From positions 124,001 to 188,000 of the forward strand of contig JAWRYS010000698.1 of the NCBI GenBank assembly GCA_034769895.1: a DNA stretch of 64,000 nucleotides, given 5' to 3'. This stretch comes from Magicicada septendecula. Lineage: Eukaryota; Arthropoda; Insecta; Hemiptera; Cicadidae. A model generated the notes under the pieces. It ran no database searches and had not been told where the DNA came from. It was given only the letters and a program-made list of their open reading frames with translations. Positions 46,863 to 61,170 of the stretch are shown piece by piece (the first letter of the stretch is position 1; each line of letters starts with the position of its first letter). A program made the position numbers and the translations under genes.

Positions 46863-48154
46863 TTAATCGTGGTCCATTATTTCCTCTGCACTGATTGTTC
46901 GGATTTCTCTAGCGTATAGAATTATTTCCGTCCTTGTGACGTGTCTCACTATTATCTGGTTCATCCATCTTGTCGCTATAAAATTTTCATTTATGTTCAA
47001 GTTTACCCTCGTCTTTAGAACTGATTCTTCCGTATTGTTACTTAATCGTTCAAATGGTTCATACATAATCTCCAGAAGTCCTCCATGCTCCTCGGTTAGT
47101 TTTGGCTTTTTCGGTCCTTCTAATCTATCTAGGAATTCAATTGTTGTTCGTTTAGAGTTTCTTAATTGCCTTACTTCTCTGGGTTCCGTAATAGGTATAT
47201 TATGTAGCTTAACTAATCCCCCTTTACTCATCTCCAATCCTTCCCGTGTATTCATTAATTTCCTTTGATGTTTCTGCCTTATTTTCACTGTCTTCATTTC
47301 ATTGTGAACCCGTTCTATTCTTCCGGTTATGTTAGTTGGTACCTCGTCAAATTTTTCTTGGGTCTTCGCTTGTATCTCCTTTACTCTAGTATCGTTATGG
47401 TTTCCTATTTGGATTATTTTGGCCTCTACTTCCACTCTGAGTTGTATGATGGTTTCATCTGTCTTTTCTAGACCCACCTTAGTTTCAGTTATTTGCTGTC
47501 TTACTTCCTTTTCGTAATTATCCACTCTTTTACTAAGTGTTTCATCGACAATTGCAATACTTTCATTGATGACTTCCCTCAACGCTTGGTTTTGTTCATT
47601 GATGATTTGCTGCAACTCCTTATTATTGTTTTCAATTCTTTCGTCTATTTGTTTGTAATTTTCCTGAATCTGCTTTAAGCTCTCGTCGTTCCTGTCAAGC
47701 CTTTCATTAAATTGGTTTAATCTTTCATTTATCAGCCGGTTATTCTCATCAGTTTCCTCTTTATTTTTGTCAAACTTCTCATTCATTAGTTTGATTAAGT
47801 TCTCACTCAAAATTTCTTTTTGTTTCCTTGAGTTTTTGTTGATACTGTCTATTTGATTTCTAGCCTTCGTGAATTTTCATTTATACTGTCTATTTTTTCA
47901 TTAGTCTGTCTATTATCTTCTTTGAAACTGTCTATTTTATTTTCTAGCTTTTCCGACATTTGTTTGTTATCCTCCTTCATACTACTCATTAATTCTATTA
48001 ATTTTTCCCAATTTAGTCCTCCCCTGGCTTCCTCTTTATCGCCCGCCTGTTGTTCCATTTTGGTGTCTGTAACTACCTCTGCTTCTTCTTCCCGTCTATC
48101 TTCTTCCGTTTCTTGGTCTTTCGCCATCCTTTTAGAAACACCTCTCGTATGCAT
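46863..48154 (-). pseudogene. U10 coiled-coil ORF, frameshifted
   Basis: A 1-bp deletion near 47852-47855 (ctatttgattt instead of ctattttgattt) splits the frame into 101 codons (47849-48154) and a 315-codon downstream segment (46863-47810) that restarts at a Met within the coiled coil. Other markers are K at 32 and D as the last residue. The lesion and markers are shared exactly with U11 and U12. Confidence 0.7.
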
Positions 48155-48421
48155 TCCTGTGCCTCTAATAGTTGCCTGCTCCAGTTAAGTAATAGTCGAA
48201 CTTTTTACTTAACTAAAGCCCACTCGTTGAGCGCCAATTTGTAATAAATCAATAAATGTGTGTTTAGTTATTAATTAGATTTGAGAAGTTTGAAAGCCCC
48301 ACATTGGGCGCCAATCTGTTACAACTTTCTAACTATGTACGATTACGTTCCCTTATTTTTTGTTATAAATCAAAATGTGTTTTTGGGGTTTAGTTAAGCT
48401 CCACGTTGGTATGCGCCAATT
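48155..48421 (-). other. U10 leader with primer-site modules
   Basis: P2 is at 48296-48313. The modules have the common form. Confidence 0.6.
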
Positions 48422-50927
48422 TGTAACAACTTTCTACAACGATGTTACTTATTTAATATGAGTGTAATATGGTTGCGGGTTTATCGTTAATTCCGCCCAC
48501 GTTGAATTAACTAATTGGTTACTAATCCACTCTGTTTATAAGAAAATTATTTATTATGTTGTTGCAGATGAGACCTCCTGCAAATCAATATTAATTTATA
48601 AAAATAATTATTTATTATATAGTTGCTATGACTCGTATATTGAACATAAACCTGTGTTAATTAATTACCAAGTGTTTTACCAGAGAATAATGCTATATTA
48701 CGGGTATTATAGTTAATAATTCGGTAATTCTCTCCAACCCTAGTCGGTCTGTATTATTTAAATTGACCCAAGTGTGGCGAAGAGAATACGTTAGTTCTAC
48801 ACTCTCCCGTATTCACCAGCTGTCTGCAACGAGCGCTGTTATTAGTAATTGACTCGTTCTTATAGGTTAGTTCGTTTCACTTGACGGTTTTATCACCTTC
48901 TTTCTCTGTAAATTACTCCCCAATCAAAATATAATAACTATTCTACAATAACACAGAACATCATCACATACAAGGATTCTTTATTTATATTATTTTTTAA
49001 ATTTCAACAGTCGTCTTCATAGGCTATTGAATCGTAATATCGATCGTACAATACTGAATCGATTTGTTAGTGGACTAGTGATGTATATTACAATTTAAAT
49101 ATAATTTTCGGTTTATCTCTTATCCCAGGGTACATGTGATTCTTTTAACGATTAGTAAGGCCAGGTAATGCAAAATTAAGGTTACTAAGTATTACAATTG
49201 TTATTAACTCTTAGTATATAAAATTAAATATAAGCAGGTTTGTTACCGTGAAATACGATACTTAAGGTGGCCATGTCTGTGTATAACTGAGTGAAGATGT
49301 AATGGTGAGGTTACTCATGACCAAAAACCGCGTCCAGATTATCAATAAAGGTTTAAATGTGATGTCCAGGAGTGTAACAGAAGTTCAGTTCTGTTCTTCG
49401 TTCTTCTTCGCGATCATAGTAGTTGCCGGTCCCAGTGGAATTGGTGTAGTATTACAACTTCGTTAGTCTCTTGAAAGTGAGGTTTAGTATTTCAATACAA
49501 AAGTTCTTCGTGTATGTTTAATTTATATTTGCTTTAATTTTGACTTCTTCTGCTATGGCTCATCTAGGCTTAATTGTAAATCAGTTTCATCAGCATTCCT
49601 TTACTGGAATTAGTTTGAAGAAGGATTTATTAATTCCGTGAACTTTGAGGATGTGTAGAATTATATTTCCTGAAATCTAGTTCAGTAGTTATTACTCAAT
49701 TCTTTTTTTTTTTAATGGATTGGCTTTAAGACATTTGTTTTGTTAAATTTTATTCATTTTATTTTATTTTCTTTTTAAATTTGTCTGCTGAACTTTTCCC
49801 AATAGCATATAACAATCGAACTGAAAGGTTTTTTAAAATTCTTTTCTGGATTCGTATTAATTTAACTTAACCCATTCGCATGTAACAATTGAATGTTGAA
49901 ATCAACAAAATTTCTTGCATTTCTGTTACCCTAACAACCATTACTTTTCCTGTCATTGGATAATATTTGATATCCTAGAGCCAGAATTAGGAAATATTAC
50001 TACTCTTATTTAATAAAATACTCCATGCTTGGAATTACACCAAATCACATAAAACTTTCTCTTAATCTGCCTTATTAAACCGTATACATTTTACTACATT
50101 TTCATCTGAATGGACTTATTACAAAAGGTATTAATTTCCTTTTACGAATATTAAATTTAGGCCTATTGGTTTTATTACACATGTTATAATTTTGTTTTGT
50201 TTTTAATTTAATTTTTCTTTACCTGACCTACTGTACAAAGAGTCACTGGCTTATGGCCACTTATATCAATTTTAATTTCCTGGTTTCAATTCATTATTAT
50301 TATTTAGTTCATCATTGAACCCTTCATTGGTTTTTAACATAATTATAATAACTACTTGCCAACTTATTAATACTTATTGTCTTCCTGGCCAAGTTTCAAA
50401 TATTATTTTAAACATCTTCATTAATTAATTAAAGTAAATATATTTAACATAATATCATACCTAATAAATGTACTTGTATTTAATTATTTAAATACAATTT
50501 TAACATGAATAAAATGAGTACCCATGACTTAGTACTTCCTTAAAGCAACGCCTCTACACTTACTACACACAAAACATAAAATAAATATCCTGTAAACACT
50601 ATATCATGATACAGTACAACACCAAGTACATTTTATTACACCTTAAATATTAATTGAACAGTATATTATACTCAACTTCTACACATTAAACTCATCCCAC
50701 TAGAAACAGTGTTTATAGTTTACATCTCATACTACTCATTATATATTTTATATTTAGTTACACCTTCAATGTTTCATTACTTAGTAACCTTACTAGGTAC
50801 CTTCAATGCATTTTTTAGGTGATATTGGCCCTCTTGTATTTAATTATAACATACTTTGGGCATTGTTTTAAGCCATGTTTACAAAGTTTTTATGTAACGT
50901 CGGGAACCTCAACTCTGTTACGTTACA
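48422..50927 (-). repeat. LTR between U10 and U11 (2506 bp)
   Basis: It appears identical to the LTR between U11 and U12 wherever I compared it. It has tggcgaagag and the private aatatggttgcg change near 48467 (others aatacggttgcg). Confidence 0.7.
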
Positions 50928-51983
50928 TAATACTCCCCCTCCGAAAGAAGTTTATTTTGGCTGAATAAAGTTTAGTTAAAATAAACTTATAGTTCGTCTA
51001 TGATAAGGTTATCTTCTCTTTCTATTCTTCAAACTTTTAATTGCACCGGAAAATTGTGCTGACACTCCTTGTGTATCTGGTCATTAATTCTCTACTGGTA
51101 CCTCCCTCAGTTGTAGACCTGTCCTTTTCTCTGCAACTCATAACTTCTTCTAGCTTATTACGCCATCATTTCTTATTATATTTATATTCAATTACCTCGC
51201 TTGGTGTATAATCCCTAAAATACTATATTTCCCTAACATTTTTCCCTAATATCATAGCTGGTACGGAATCAGAGGGGCACTATTGGCTTCCATTACTCTG
51301 CCGTTTCCCTAACTATATCTTCTGAGATCAGAGGAACTTCATCTCTGTCCAGAAAAAAAATAAAAGTTGCACTATCACAACACAATACATATAATTATTA
51401 CCTATAAGGTAGCTCCTTCGCTACAAACTTATATTCAAGGGATGATTACTATTATTTCTGGGGTATCCTAATACTTTTCTTAAATTATTTATCTCATTGT
51501 TCTGTAGTTCCATTTATCATATTATTCACCAGTATATTAGTTAAAGCTGTTCAATATTTATTTTAAATTCTTCTTAGTTCCGTGCTGTCAATTAATTATT
51601 CTTTAGCATACGTATTTTACTATTTTTAATTCACTCCCATTTACTTCTGCAATTAAACACTGAATCTCCTCCTTATCATAAATTGTATGGCATATTCTTC
51701 CTTCATTTAACTCATTTCTAACCCTTCTTTCTCGTCTTTCATGTTTATTACTTTAAAATAATTTCTTCTGAATTATATAGTAAGGTGTTCTTACTTATTT
51801 TTGAATTTTTTGGTTTTTTAAATTGATTCCACATAATTTCTCTGAAGTATCGTGTAATTAGTTTATTTCATTTAATAGTTGGTTTAATATATTTTAATTA
51901 GTTTCTCATTATTTTCCTTGGATTTGCTTGATCCTGTATCCATAAAATCCGTCCCTTTTCTCTATATTCTGTTTGGAATCTGT
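50928..51983 (-). other. U11 3' internal region with polypurine tract
   Basis: Non-coding. The polypurine tract is at 50933-50942. It is indistinguishable by eye from U10 and U12. Confidence 0.55.
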
Positions 51984-53275
51984 TTAATCGTGGTCCATTA
52001 TTTCCTCTGCACTGATTGTTCGGATTTCTCTAGCGTATAGAATTATTTCCGTCCTTGTGACGTGTCTCACTATTATCTGGTTCATCCATCTTGTCGCTAT
52101 AAAATTTTCATTTATGTTCAAGTTTACCCTCGTCTTTAGAACTGATTCTTCCGTATTGTTACTTAATCGTTCAAATGGTTCATACATAATCTCCAGAAGT
52201 CCTCCATGCTCCTCGGTTAGTTTTGGCTTTTTCGGTCCTTCTAATCTATCTAGGAATTCAATTGTTGTTCGTTTAGAGTTTCTTAATTGCCTTACTTCTC
52301 TGGGTTCCGTAATAGGTATATTATGTAGCTTAACTAATCCCCCTTTACTCATCTCCAATCCTTCCCGTGTATTCATTAATTTCCTTTGATGTTTCTGCCT
52401 TATTTTCACTGTCTTCATTTCATTGTGAACCCGTTCTATTCTTCCGGTTATGTTAGTTGGTACCTCGTCAAATTTTTCTTGGGTCTTCGCTTGTATCTCC
52501 TTTACTCTAGTATCGTTATGGTTTCCTATTTGGATTATTTTGGCCTCTACTTCCACTCTGAGTTGTATGATGGTTTCATCTGTCTTTTCTAGACCCACCT
52601 TAGTTTCAGTTATTTGCTGTCTTACTTCCTTTTCGTAATTATCCACTCTTTTACTAAGTGTTTCATCGACAATTGCAATACTTTCATTGATGACTTCCCT
52701 CAACGCTTGGTTTTGTTCATTGATGATTTGCTGCAACTCCTTATTATTGTTTTCAATTCTTTCGTCTATTTGTTTGTAATTTTCCTGAATCTGCTTTAAG
52801 CTCTCGTCGTTCCTGTCAAGCCTTTCATTAAATTGGTTTAATCTTTCATTTATCAGCCGGTTATTCTCATCAGTTTCCTCTTTATTTTTGTCAAACTTCT
52901 CATTCATTAGTTTGATTAAGTTCTCACTCAAAATTTCTTTTTGTTTCCTTGAGTTTTTGTTGATACTGTCTATTTGATTTCTAGCCTTCGTGAATTTTCA
53001 TTTATACTGTCTATTTTTTCATTAGTCTGTCTATTATCTTCTTTGAAACTGTCTATTTTATTTTCTAGCTTTTCCGACATTTGTTTGTTATCCTCCTTCA
53101 TACTACTCATTAATTCTATTAATTTTTCCCAATTTAGTCCTCCCCTGGCTTCCTCTTTATCGCCCGCCTGTTGTTCCATTTTGGTGTCTGTAACTACCTC
53201 TGCTTCTTCTTCCCGTCTATCTTCTTCCGTTTCTTGGTCTTTCGCCATCCTTTTAGAAACACCTCTCGTATGCAT
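51984..53275 (-). pseudogene. U11 coiled-coil ORF, frameshifted
   Basis: Same 1-bp deletion as U10 (near 52973-52976). The open segments are 51984-52931 (315 codons) and 52970-53275 (101 codons), identical in protein to those of U10 and U12. Confidence 0.7.
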
Positions 53276-53542
53276 TCCTGTGCCTCTAATAGTTGCCTGC
53301 TCCAGTTAAGTAATAGTCGAACTTTTTACTTAACTAAAGCCCACTCGTTGAGCGCCAATTTGTAATAAATCAATAAATGTGTGTTTAGTTATTAATTAGA
53401 TTTGAGAAGTTTGAAAGCCCCACATTGGGCGCCAATCTGTTACAACTTTCTAACTATGTACGATTACGTTCCCTTATTTTTTGTTATAAATCAAAATGTG
53501 TTTTTGGGGTTTAGTTAAGCTCCACGTTGGTATGCGCCAATT
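53276..53542 (-). other. U11 leader with primer-site modules
   Basis: P2 is at 53417-53434. No difference from U10 was noticed. Confidence 0.6.
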
Positions 53543-56048
53543 TGTAACAACTTTCTACAACGATGTTACTTATTTAATATGAGTGTAATATGGTTGCGGG
53601 TTTATCGTTAATTCCGCCCACGTTGAATTAACTAATTGGTTACTAATCCACTCTGTTTATAAGAAAATTATTTATTATGTTGTTGCAGATGAGACCTCCT
53701 GCAAATCAATATTAATTTATAAAAATAATTATTTATTATATAGTTGCTATGACTCGTATATTGAACATAAACCTGTGTTAATTAATTACCAAGTGTTTTA
53801 CCAGAGAATAATGCTATATTACGGGTATTATAGTTAATAATTCGGTAATTCTCTCCAACCCTAGTCGGTCTGTATTATTTAAATTGACCCAAGTGTGGCG
53901 AAGAGAATACGTTAGTTCTACACTCTCCCGTATTCACCAGCTGTCTGCAACGAGCGCTGTTATTAGTAATTGACTCGTTCTTATAGGTTAGTTCGTTTCA
54001 CTTGACGGTTTTATCACCTTCTTTCTCTGTAAATTACTCCCCAATCAAAATATAATAACTATTCTACAATAACACAGAACATCATCACATACAAGGATTC
54101 TTTATTTATATTATTTTTTAAATTTCAACAGTCGTCTTCATAGGCTATTGAATCGTAATATCGATCGTACAATACTGAATCGATTTGTTAGTGGACTAGT
54201 GATGTATATTACAATTTAAATATAATTTTCGGTTTATCTCTTATCCCAGGGTACATGTGATTCTTTTAACGATTAGTAAGGCCAGGTAATGCAAAATTAA
54301 GGTTACTAAGTATTACAATTGTTATTAACTCTTAGTATATAAAATTAAATATAAGCAGGTTTGTTACCGTGAAATACGATACTTAAGGTGGCCATGTCTG
54401 TGTATAACTGAGTGAAGATGTAATGGTGAGGTTACTCATGACCAAAAACCGCGTCCAGATTATCAATAAAGGTTTAAATGTGATGTCCAGGAGTGTAACA
54501 GAAGTTCAGTTCTGTTCTTCGTTCTTCTTCGCGATCATAGTAGTTGCCGGTCCCAGTGGAATTGGTGTAGTATTACAACTTCGTTAGTCTCTTGAAAGTG
54601 AGGTTTAGTATTTCAATACAAAAGTTCTTCGTGTATGTTTAATTTATATTTGCTTTAATTTTGACTTCTTCTGCTATGGCTCATCTAGGCTTAATTGTAA
54701 ATCAGTTTCATCAGCATTCCTTTACTGGAATTAGTTTGAAGAAGGATTTATTAATTCCGTGAACTTTGAGGATGTGTAGAATTATATTTCCTGAAATCTA
54801 GTTCAGTAGTTATTACTCAATTCTTTTTTTTTTTAATGGATTGGCTTTAAGACATTTGTTTTGTTAAATTTTATTCATTTTATTTTATTTTCTTTTTAAA
54901 TTTGTCTGCTGAACTTTTCCCAATAGCATATAACAATCGAACTGAAAGGTTTTTTAAAATTCTTTTCTGGATTCGTATTAATTTAACTTAACCCATTCGC
55001 ATGTAACAATTGAATGTTGAAATCAACAAAATTTCTTGCATTTCTGTTACCCTAACAACCATTACTTTTCCTGTCATTGGATAATATTTGATATCCTAGA
55101 GCCAGAATTAGGAAATATTACTACTCTTATTTAATAAAATACTCCATGCTTGGAATTACACCAAATCACATAAAACTTTCTCTTAATCTGCCTTATTAAA
55201 CCGTATACATTTTACTACATTTTCATCTGAATGGACTTATTACAAAAGGTATTAATTTCCTTTTACGAATATTAAATTTAGGCCTATTGGTTTTATTACA
55301 CATGTTATAATTTTGTTTTGTTTTTAATTTAATTTTTCTTTACCTGACCTACTGTACAAAGAGTCACTGGCTTATGGCCACTTATATCAATTTTAATTTC
55401 CTGGTTTCAATTCATTATTATTATTTAGTTCATCATTGAACCCTTCATTGGTTTTTAACATAATTATAATAACTACTTGCCAACTTATTAATACTTATTG
55501 TCTTCCTGGCCAAGTTTCAAATATTATTTTAAACATCTTCATTAATTAATTAAAGTAAATATATTTAACATAATATCATACCTAATAAATGTACTTGTAT
55601 TTAATTATTTAAATACAATTTTAACATGAATAAAATGAGTACCCATGACTTAGTACTTCCTTAAAGCAACGCCTCTACACTTACTACACACAAAACATAA
55701 AATAAATATCCTGTAAACACTATATCATGATACAGTACAACACCAAGTACATTTTATTACACCTTAAATATTAATTGAACAGTATATTATACTCAACTTC
55801 TACACATTAAACTCATCCCACTAGAAACAGTGTTTATAGTTTACATCTCATACTACTCATTATATATTTTATATTTAGTTACACCTTCAATGTTTCATTA
55901 CTTAGTAACCTTACTAGGTACCTTCAATGCATTTTTTAGGTGATATTGGCCCTCTTGTATTTAATTATAACATACTTTGGGCATTGTTTTAAGCCATGTT
56001 TACAAAGTTTTTATGTAACGTCGGGAACCTCAACTCTGTTACGTTACA
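53543..56048 (-). repeat. LTR between U11 and U12 (2506 bp)
   Basis: It lies exactly 5121 bp after the previous LTR and shows no difference from it by eye. This is the youngest-looking duplication in the array. Confidence 0.7.
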
Positions 56049-57104
56049 TAATACTCCCCCTCCGAAAGAAGTTTATTTTGGCTGAATAAAGTTTAGTTAA
56101 AATAAACTTATAGTTCGTCTATGATAAGGTTATCTTCTCTTTCTATTCTTCAAACTTTTAATTGCACCGGAAAATTGTGCTGACACTCCTTGTGTATCTG
56201 GTCATTAATTCTCTACTGGTACCTCCCTCAGTTGTAGACCTGTCCTTTTCTCTGCAACTCATAACTTCTTCTAGCTTATTACGCCATCATTTCTTATTAT
56301 ATTTATATTCAATTACCTCGCTTGGTGTATAATCCCTAAAATACTATATTTCCCTAACATTTTTCCCTAATATCATAGCTGGTACGGAATCAGAGGGGCA
56401 CTATTGGCTTCCATTACTCTGCCGTTTCCCTAACTATATCTTCTGAGATCAGAGGAACTTCATCTCTGTCCAGAAAAAAAATAAAAGTTGCACTATCACA
56501 ACACAATACATATAATTATTACCTATAAGGTAGCTCCTTCGCTACAAACTTATATTCAAGGGATGATTACTATTATTTCTGGGGTATCCTAATACTTTTC
56601 TTAAATTATTTATCTCATTGTTCTGTAGTTCCATTTATCATATTATTCACCAGTATATTAGTTAAAGCTGTTCAATATTTATTTTAAATTCTTCTTAGTT
56701 CCGTGCTGTCAATTAATTATTCTTTAGCATACGTATTTTACTATTTTTAATTCACTCCCATTTACTTCTGCAATTAAACACTGAATCTCCTCCTTATCAT
56801 AAATTGTATGGCATATTCTTCCTTCATTTAACTCATTTCTAACCCTTCTTTCTCGTCTTTCATGTTTATTACTTTAAAATAATTTCTTCTGAATTATATA
56901 GTAAGGTGTTCTTACTTATTTTTGAATTTTTTGGTTTTTTAAATTGATTCCACATAATTTCTCTGAAGTATCGTGTAATTAGTTTATTTCATTTAATAGT
57001 TGGTTTAATATATTTTAATTAGTTTCTCATTATTTTCCTTGGATTTGCTTGATCCTGTATCCATAAAATCCGTCCCTTTTCTCTATATTCTGTTTGGAAT
57101 CTGT
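56049..57104 (-). other. U12 3' internal region with polypurine tract
   Basis: Non-coding. The polypurine tract is at 56054-56063. Confidence 0.55.
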
Positions 57105-58396
57105 TTAATCGTGGTCCATTATTTCCTCTGCACTGATTGTTCGGATTTCTCTAGCGTATAGAATTATTTCCGTCCTTGTGACGTGTCTCACTATTATCTG
57201 GTTCATCCATCTTGTCGCTATAAAATTTTCATTTATGTTCAAGTTTACCCTCGTCTTTAGAACTGATTCTTCCGTATTGTTACTTAATCGTTCAAATGGT
57301 TCATACATAATCTCCAGAAGTCCTCCATGCTCCTCGGTTAGTTTTGGCTTTTTCGGTCCTTCTAATCTATCTAGGAATTCAATTGTTGTTCGTTTAGAGT
57401 TTCTTAATTGCCTTACTTCTCTGGGTTCCGTAATAGGTATATTATGTAGCTTAACTAATCCCCCTTTACTCATCTCCAATCCTTCCCGTGTATTCATTAA
57501 TTTCCTTTGATGTTTCTGCCTTATTTTCACTGTCTTCATTTCATTGTGAACCCGTTCTATTCTTCCGGTTATGTTAGTTGGTACCTCGTCAAATTTTTCT
57601 TGGGTCTTCGCTTGTATCTCCTTTACTCTAGTATCGTTATGGTTTCCTATTTGGATTATTTTGGCCTCTACTTCCACTCTGAGTTGTATGATGGTTTCAT
57701 CTGTCTTTTCTAGACCCACCTTAGTTTCAGTTATTTGCTGTCTTACTTCCTTTTCGTAATTATCCACTCTTTTACTAAGTGTTTCATCGACAATTGCAAT
57801 ACTTTCATTGATGACTTCCCTCAACGCTTGGTTTTGTTCATTGATGATTTGCTGCAACTCCTTATTATTGTTTTCAATTCTTTCGTCTATTTGTTTGTAA
57901 TTTTCCTGAATCTGCTTTAAGCTCTCGTCGTTCCTGTCAAGCCTTTCATTAAATTGGTTTAATCTTTCATTTATCAGCCGGTTATTCTCATCAGTTTCCT
58001 CTTTATTTTTGTCAAACTTCTCATTCATTAGTTTGATTAAGTTCTCACTCAAAATTTCTTTTTGTTTCCTTGAGTTTTTGTTGATACTGTCTATTTGATT
58101 TCTAGCCTTCGTGAATTTTCATTTATACTGTCTATTTTTTCATTAGTCTGTCTATTATCTTCTTTGAAACTGTCTATTTTATTTTCTAGCTTTTCCGACA
58201 TTTGTTTGTTATCCTCCTTCATACTACTCATTAATTCTATTAATTTTTCCCAATTTAGTCCTCCCCTGGCTTCCTCTTTATCGCCCGCCTGTTGTTCCAT
58301 TTTGGTGTCTGTAACTACCTCTGCTTCTTCTTCCCGTCTATCTTCTTCCGTTTCTTGGTCTTTCGCCATCCTTTTAGAAACACCTCTCGTATGCAT
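57105..58396 (-). pseudogene. U12 coiled-coil ORF, frameshifted
   Basis: Third copy of the U10/U11 lesion (near 58094-58097). The open segments are 57105-58052 and 58091-58396. Confidence 0.7.
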
Positions 58397-58663
58397 TCCT
58401 GTGCCTCTAATAGTTGCCTGCTCCAGTTAAGTAATAGTCGAACTTTTTACTTAACTAAAGCCCACTCGTTGAGCGCCAATTTGTAATAAATCAATAAATG
58501 TGTGTTTAGTTATTAATTAGATTTGAGAAGTTTGAAAGCCCCACATTGGGCGCCAATCTGTTACAACTTTCTAACTATGTACGATTACGTTCCCTTATTT
58601 TTTGTTATAAATCAAAATGTGTTTTTGGGGTTTAGTTAAGCTCCACGTTGGTATGCGCCAATT
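58397..58663 (-). other. U12 leader with primer-site modules
   Basis: P2 is at 58538-58555. The modules have the common form. Confidence 0.6.
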
Positions 58664-61170
58664 TGTAACAACTTTCTACAACGATGTTACTTATTTAATA
58701 TGAGTGTAATATGGTTGCGGGTTTATCGTTAATTCCGCCCACGTTGAATTAACTAATTGGTTACTAATCCACTCTGTTTATAAGAAAATTATTTATTATG
58801 TTGTTGCAGATGAGACCTCCTGCAAATCAATATTAATTTATAAAAATAATTATTTATTATATAGTTGCTATGACTCGTATATTGAACATAAACCTGTGTT
58901 AATTAATTACCAAGTGTTTTACCAGAGAATAATGCTATATTACGGGTATTATAGTTAATAATTCGGTAATTCTCTCCAACCCTAGTCGGTCTGTATTATT
59001 TAAATTGACCCAAGTGTGGCGAAGAGAATACGTTAGTTCTACACTCTCCCGTATTCACCAGCTGTCTGCAACGAGCGCTGTTATTAGTAATTGACTCGTT
59101 CTTATAGGTTAGTTCGTTTCACTTGACGGTTTTATCACCTTCTTTCTCTGTAAATTACTCCCCAATCAAAATATAATAACTATTCTACAATAACACAGAA
59201 CATCATCACATACAAGGATTCTTTATTTATATTATTTTTTAAATTTCAACAGTCGTCTTCATAGGCTATTGAATCGTAATATCAATCGTACAATACTGAA
59301 TCGATTTGTTAGTGGACTAGTGATGTATATTACAATTTAAATATAATTTTCGGTTTATCTCTTATCCCAGGGTACATGTGATTCTTTTAACGATTAGTAA
59401 GGCCAGGTAATGCAAAATTAAGGTTACTAAGTATTACAATTGTTATTAACTCTTAGTATATAAAATTAAATATAAGCAGGTTTGTTACCGTGAAATACGA
59501 TACTTAAGGTGGCCATGTCTGTGTATAACTGAGTGAAGATGTAATGGTGAGGTTACTCATGACCAAAAACCGCGTCCAGATTATCAATAAAGGTTTAAAT
59601 GTGATGTCCAGGAGTGTAACAGAAGTTCAGTTCTGTTCTTCGTTCTTCTTTGCGATCATAGTAGTTGCCGGTCCCAGTGGAATTGGTGTAGTATTACAAC
59701 TTCGTTAGTCTCTTGAAAGTGAGGTTTAGTATTTCAAGACAAAAGTTCTTCGTGTATGTTTAATTTATATTTGCTTTAATTTTGACTTCTTCTGCTATGG
59801 CTCATCTAGGTTTAATTGTAAATCAGTTTCATCAGCATTCCTTTACTGGAATTAGTTTGAAGAAGGATTTATTAATTCCGTGAACTTTGAGGATGTGTAG
59901 AATTATATTTCCTGAAATCTAGTTCAGTAGTTATTACTCAATTCTTTTTTTTTTTAATGGATTGGCTTTAAGACATTTGTTTTGTTAAATTTTATTCATT
60001 TTATTTTATTTTCTTTTTAAATTTGTCTGCTGAACTTTTCCCAATAGCATATAACAATCGAATTGAAAGGTTTTTTAAAATTCTTTTCTGGATTCGTATT
60101 AATTTAACTTAACCCATTCACATGTAACAATTGAATGTTGAAATCAACAAAATTTCTTGCATTTCTGTTACCCTAACAACCATTACTTTTCCTGTCATTG
60201 GATAATATTTGATATCCTAGAGCCAGAATTAGGAAATATTACTACTCTTATTTAATAAAATACTCCATGCTTGGAATTACACCAAATCACATAAAACTTT
60301 CACTTAATCTGCCTTATTAAACCGTATACATTTTACTACATTTTCATCTGAATGGACTTATTACAAAAGGTATTAATTTCCTTTTACGAATATCAAATTT
60401 AGGCCTATTGGTATTATTACACATGTTATAATTTTGTTTTGTTTTTAATTTAATTTTTCTTTACCTGACCTACTGTACAAAGAGTCACTGGCTTATGGCC
60501 ACTTATATCAATTTTAATTTCCTGGTTTCAATTCATTATTATTATTTAGTTCATCATTGAACCCTTCATTGGTTTTTAACATAATTATAATAACTACTTG
60601 CCAACTTATTAATACTTATTGTCTTCCTGGCCAAGTTTACAAATATTATTTTAAACATCTTCATTAATTAATTAAAGTAAATATATTTAACATAATATCA
60701 TACCTAATAAATTTACTTGTATTTAATTATTTAAATACAATTTTAACATGAATAAAATGAGTACCCATGACTTAGTACTTCCTTAAAGCAACGCCTCTAC
60801 ACTTACTACACACAAAACATAAAATAAATATCCTGTAAACACTATATCATGATACAGTACAACACCAAGTACATTTTATAACACCTTAAATATTAATTGA
60901 ACAGTATATTATACTCAACTTCTACACATTAAACTCATCCCACTAGACACAGTGTTTATAGTTTACATCTCATACTACTCATTATATATTTTATATTTAG
61001 TTACACCTTCAATGTTTTATTACTTAGTAACCTTACTAGGTACCTTCAATGCATTTTTTAGGTGATATTGGCCCTCTTGTATTTAATTATAACATACTTT
61101 GGGCATTGTTTTAAGCCATGTTTACAAAGTTTTTATGTAACGTCGGGAACCTCAACTCTGTTACGTTACA
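58664..61170 (-). repeat. LTR between U12 and U13 (2507 bp), mosaic
   Basis: The leader-side part matches the U8-U12 block, including tggcgaagag and aatatggttgcg, with private changes (atatcaatcg, tctttgcgatc, tttcaagac). The far part loses the block markers and carries ggtattattac and aaatttacttg as in the LTR between U5 and U6. This indicates exchange between distant units. Confidence 0.7.
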
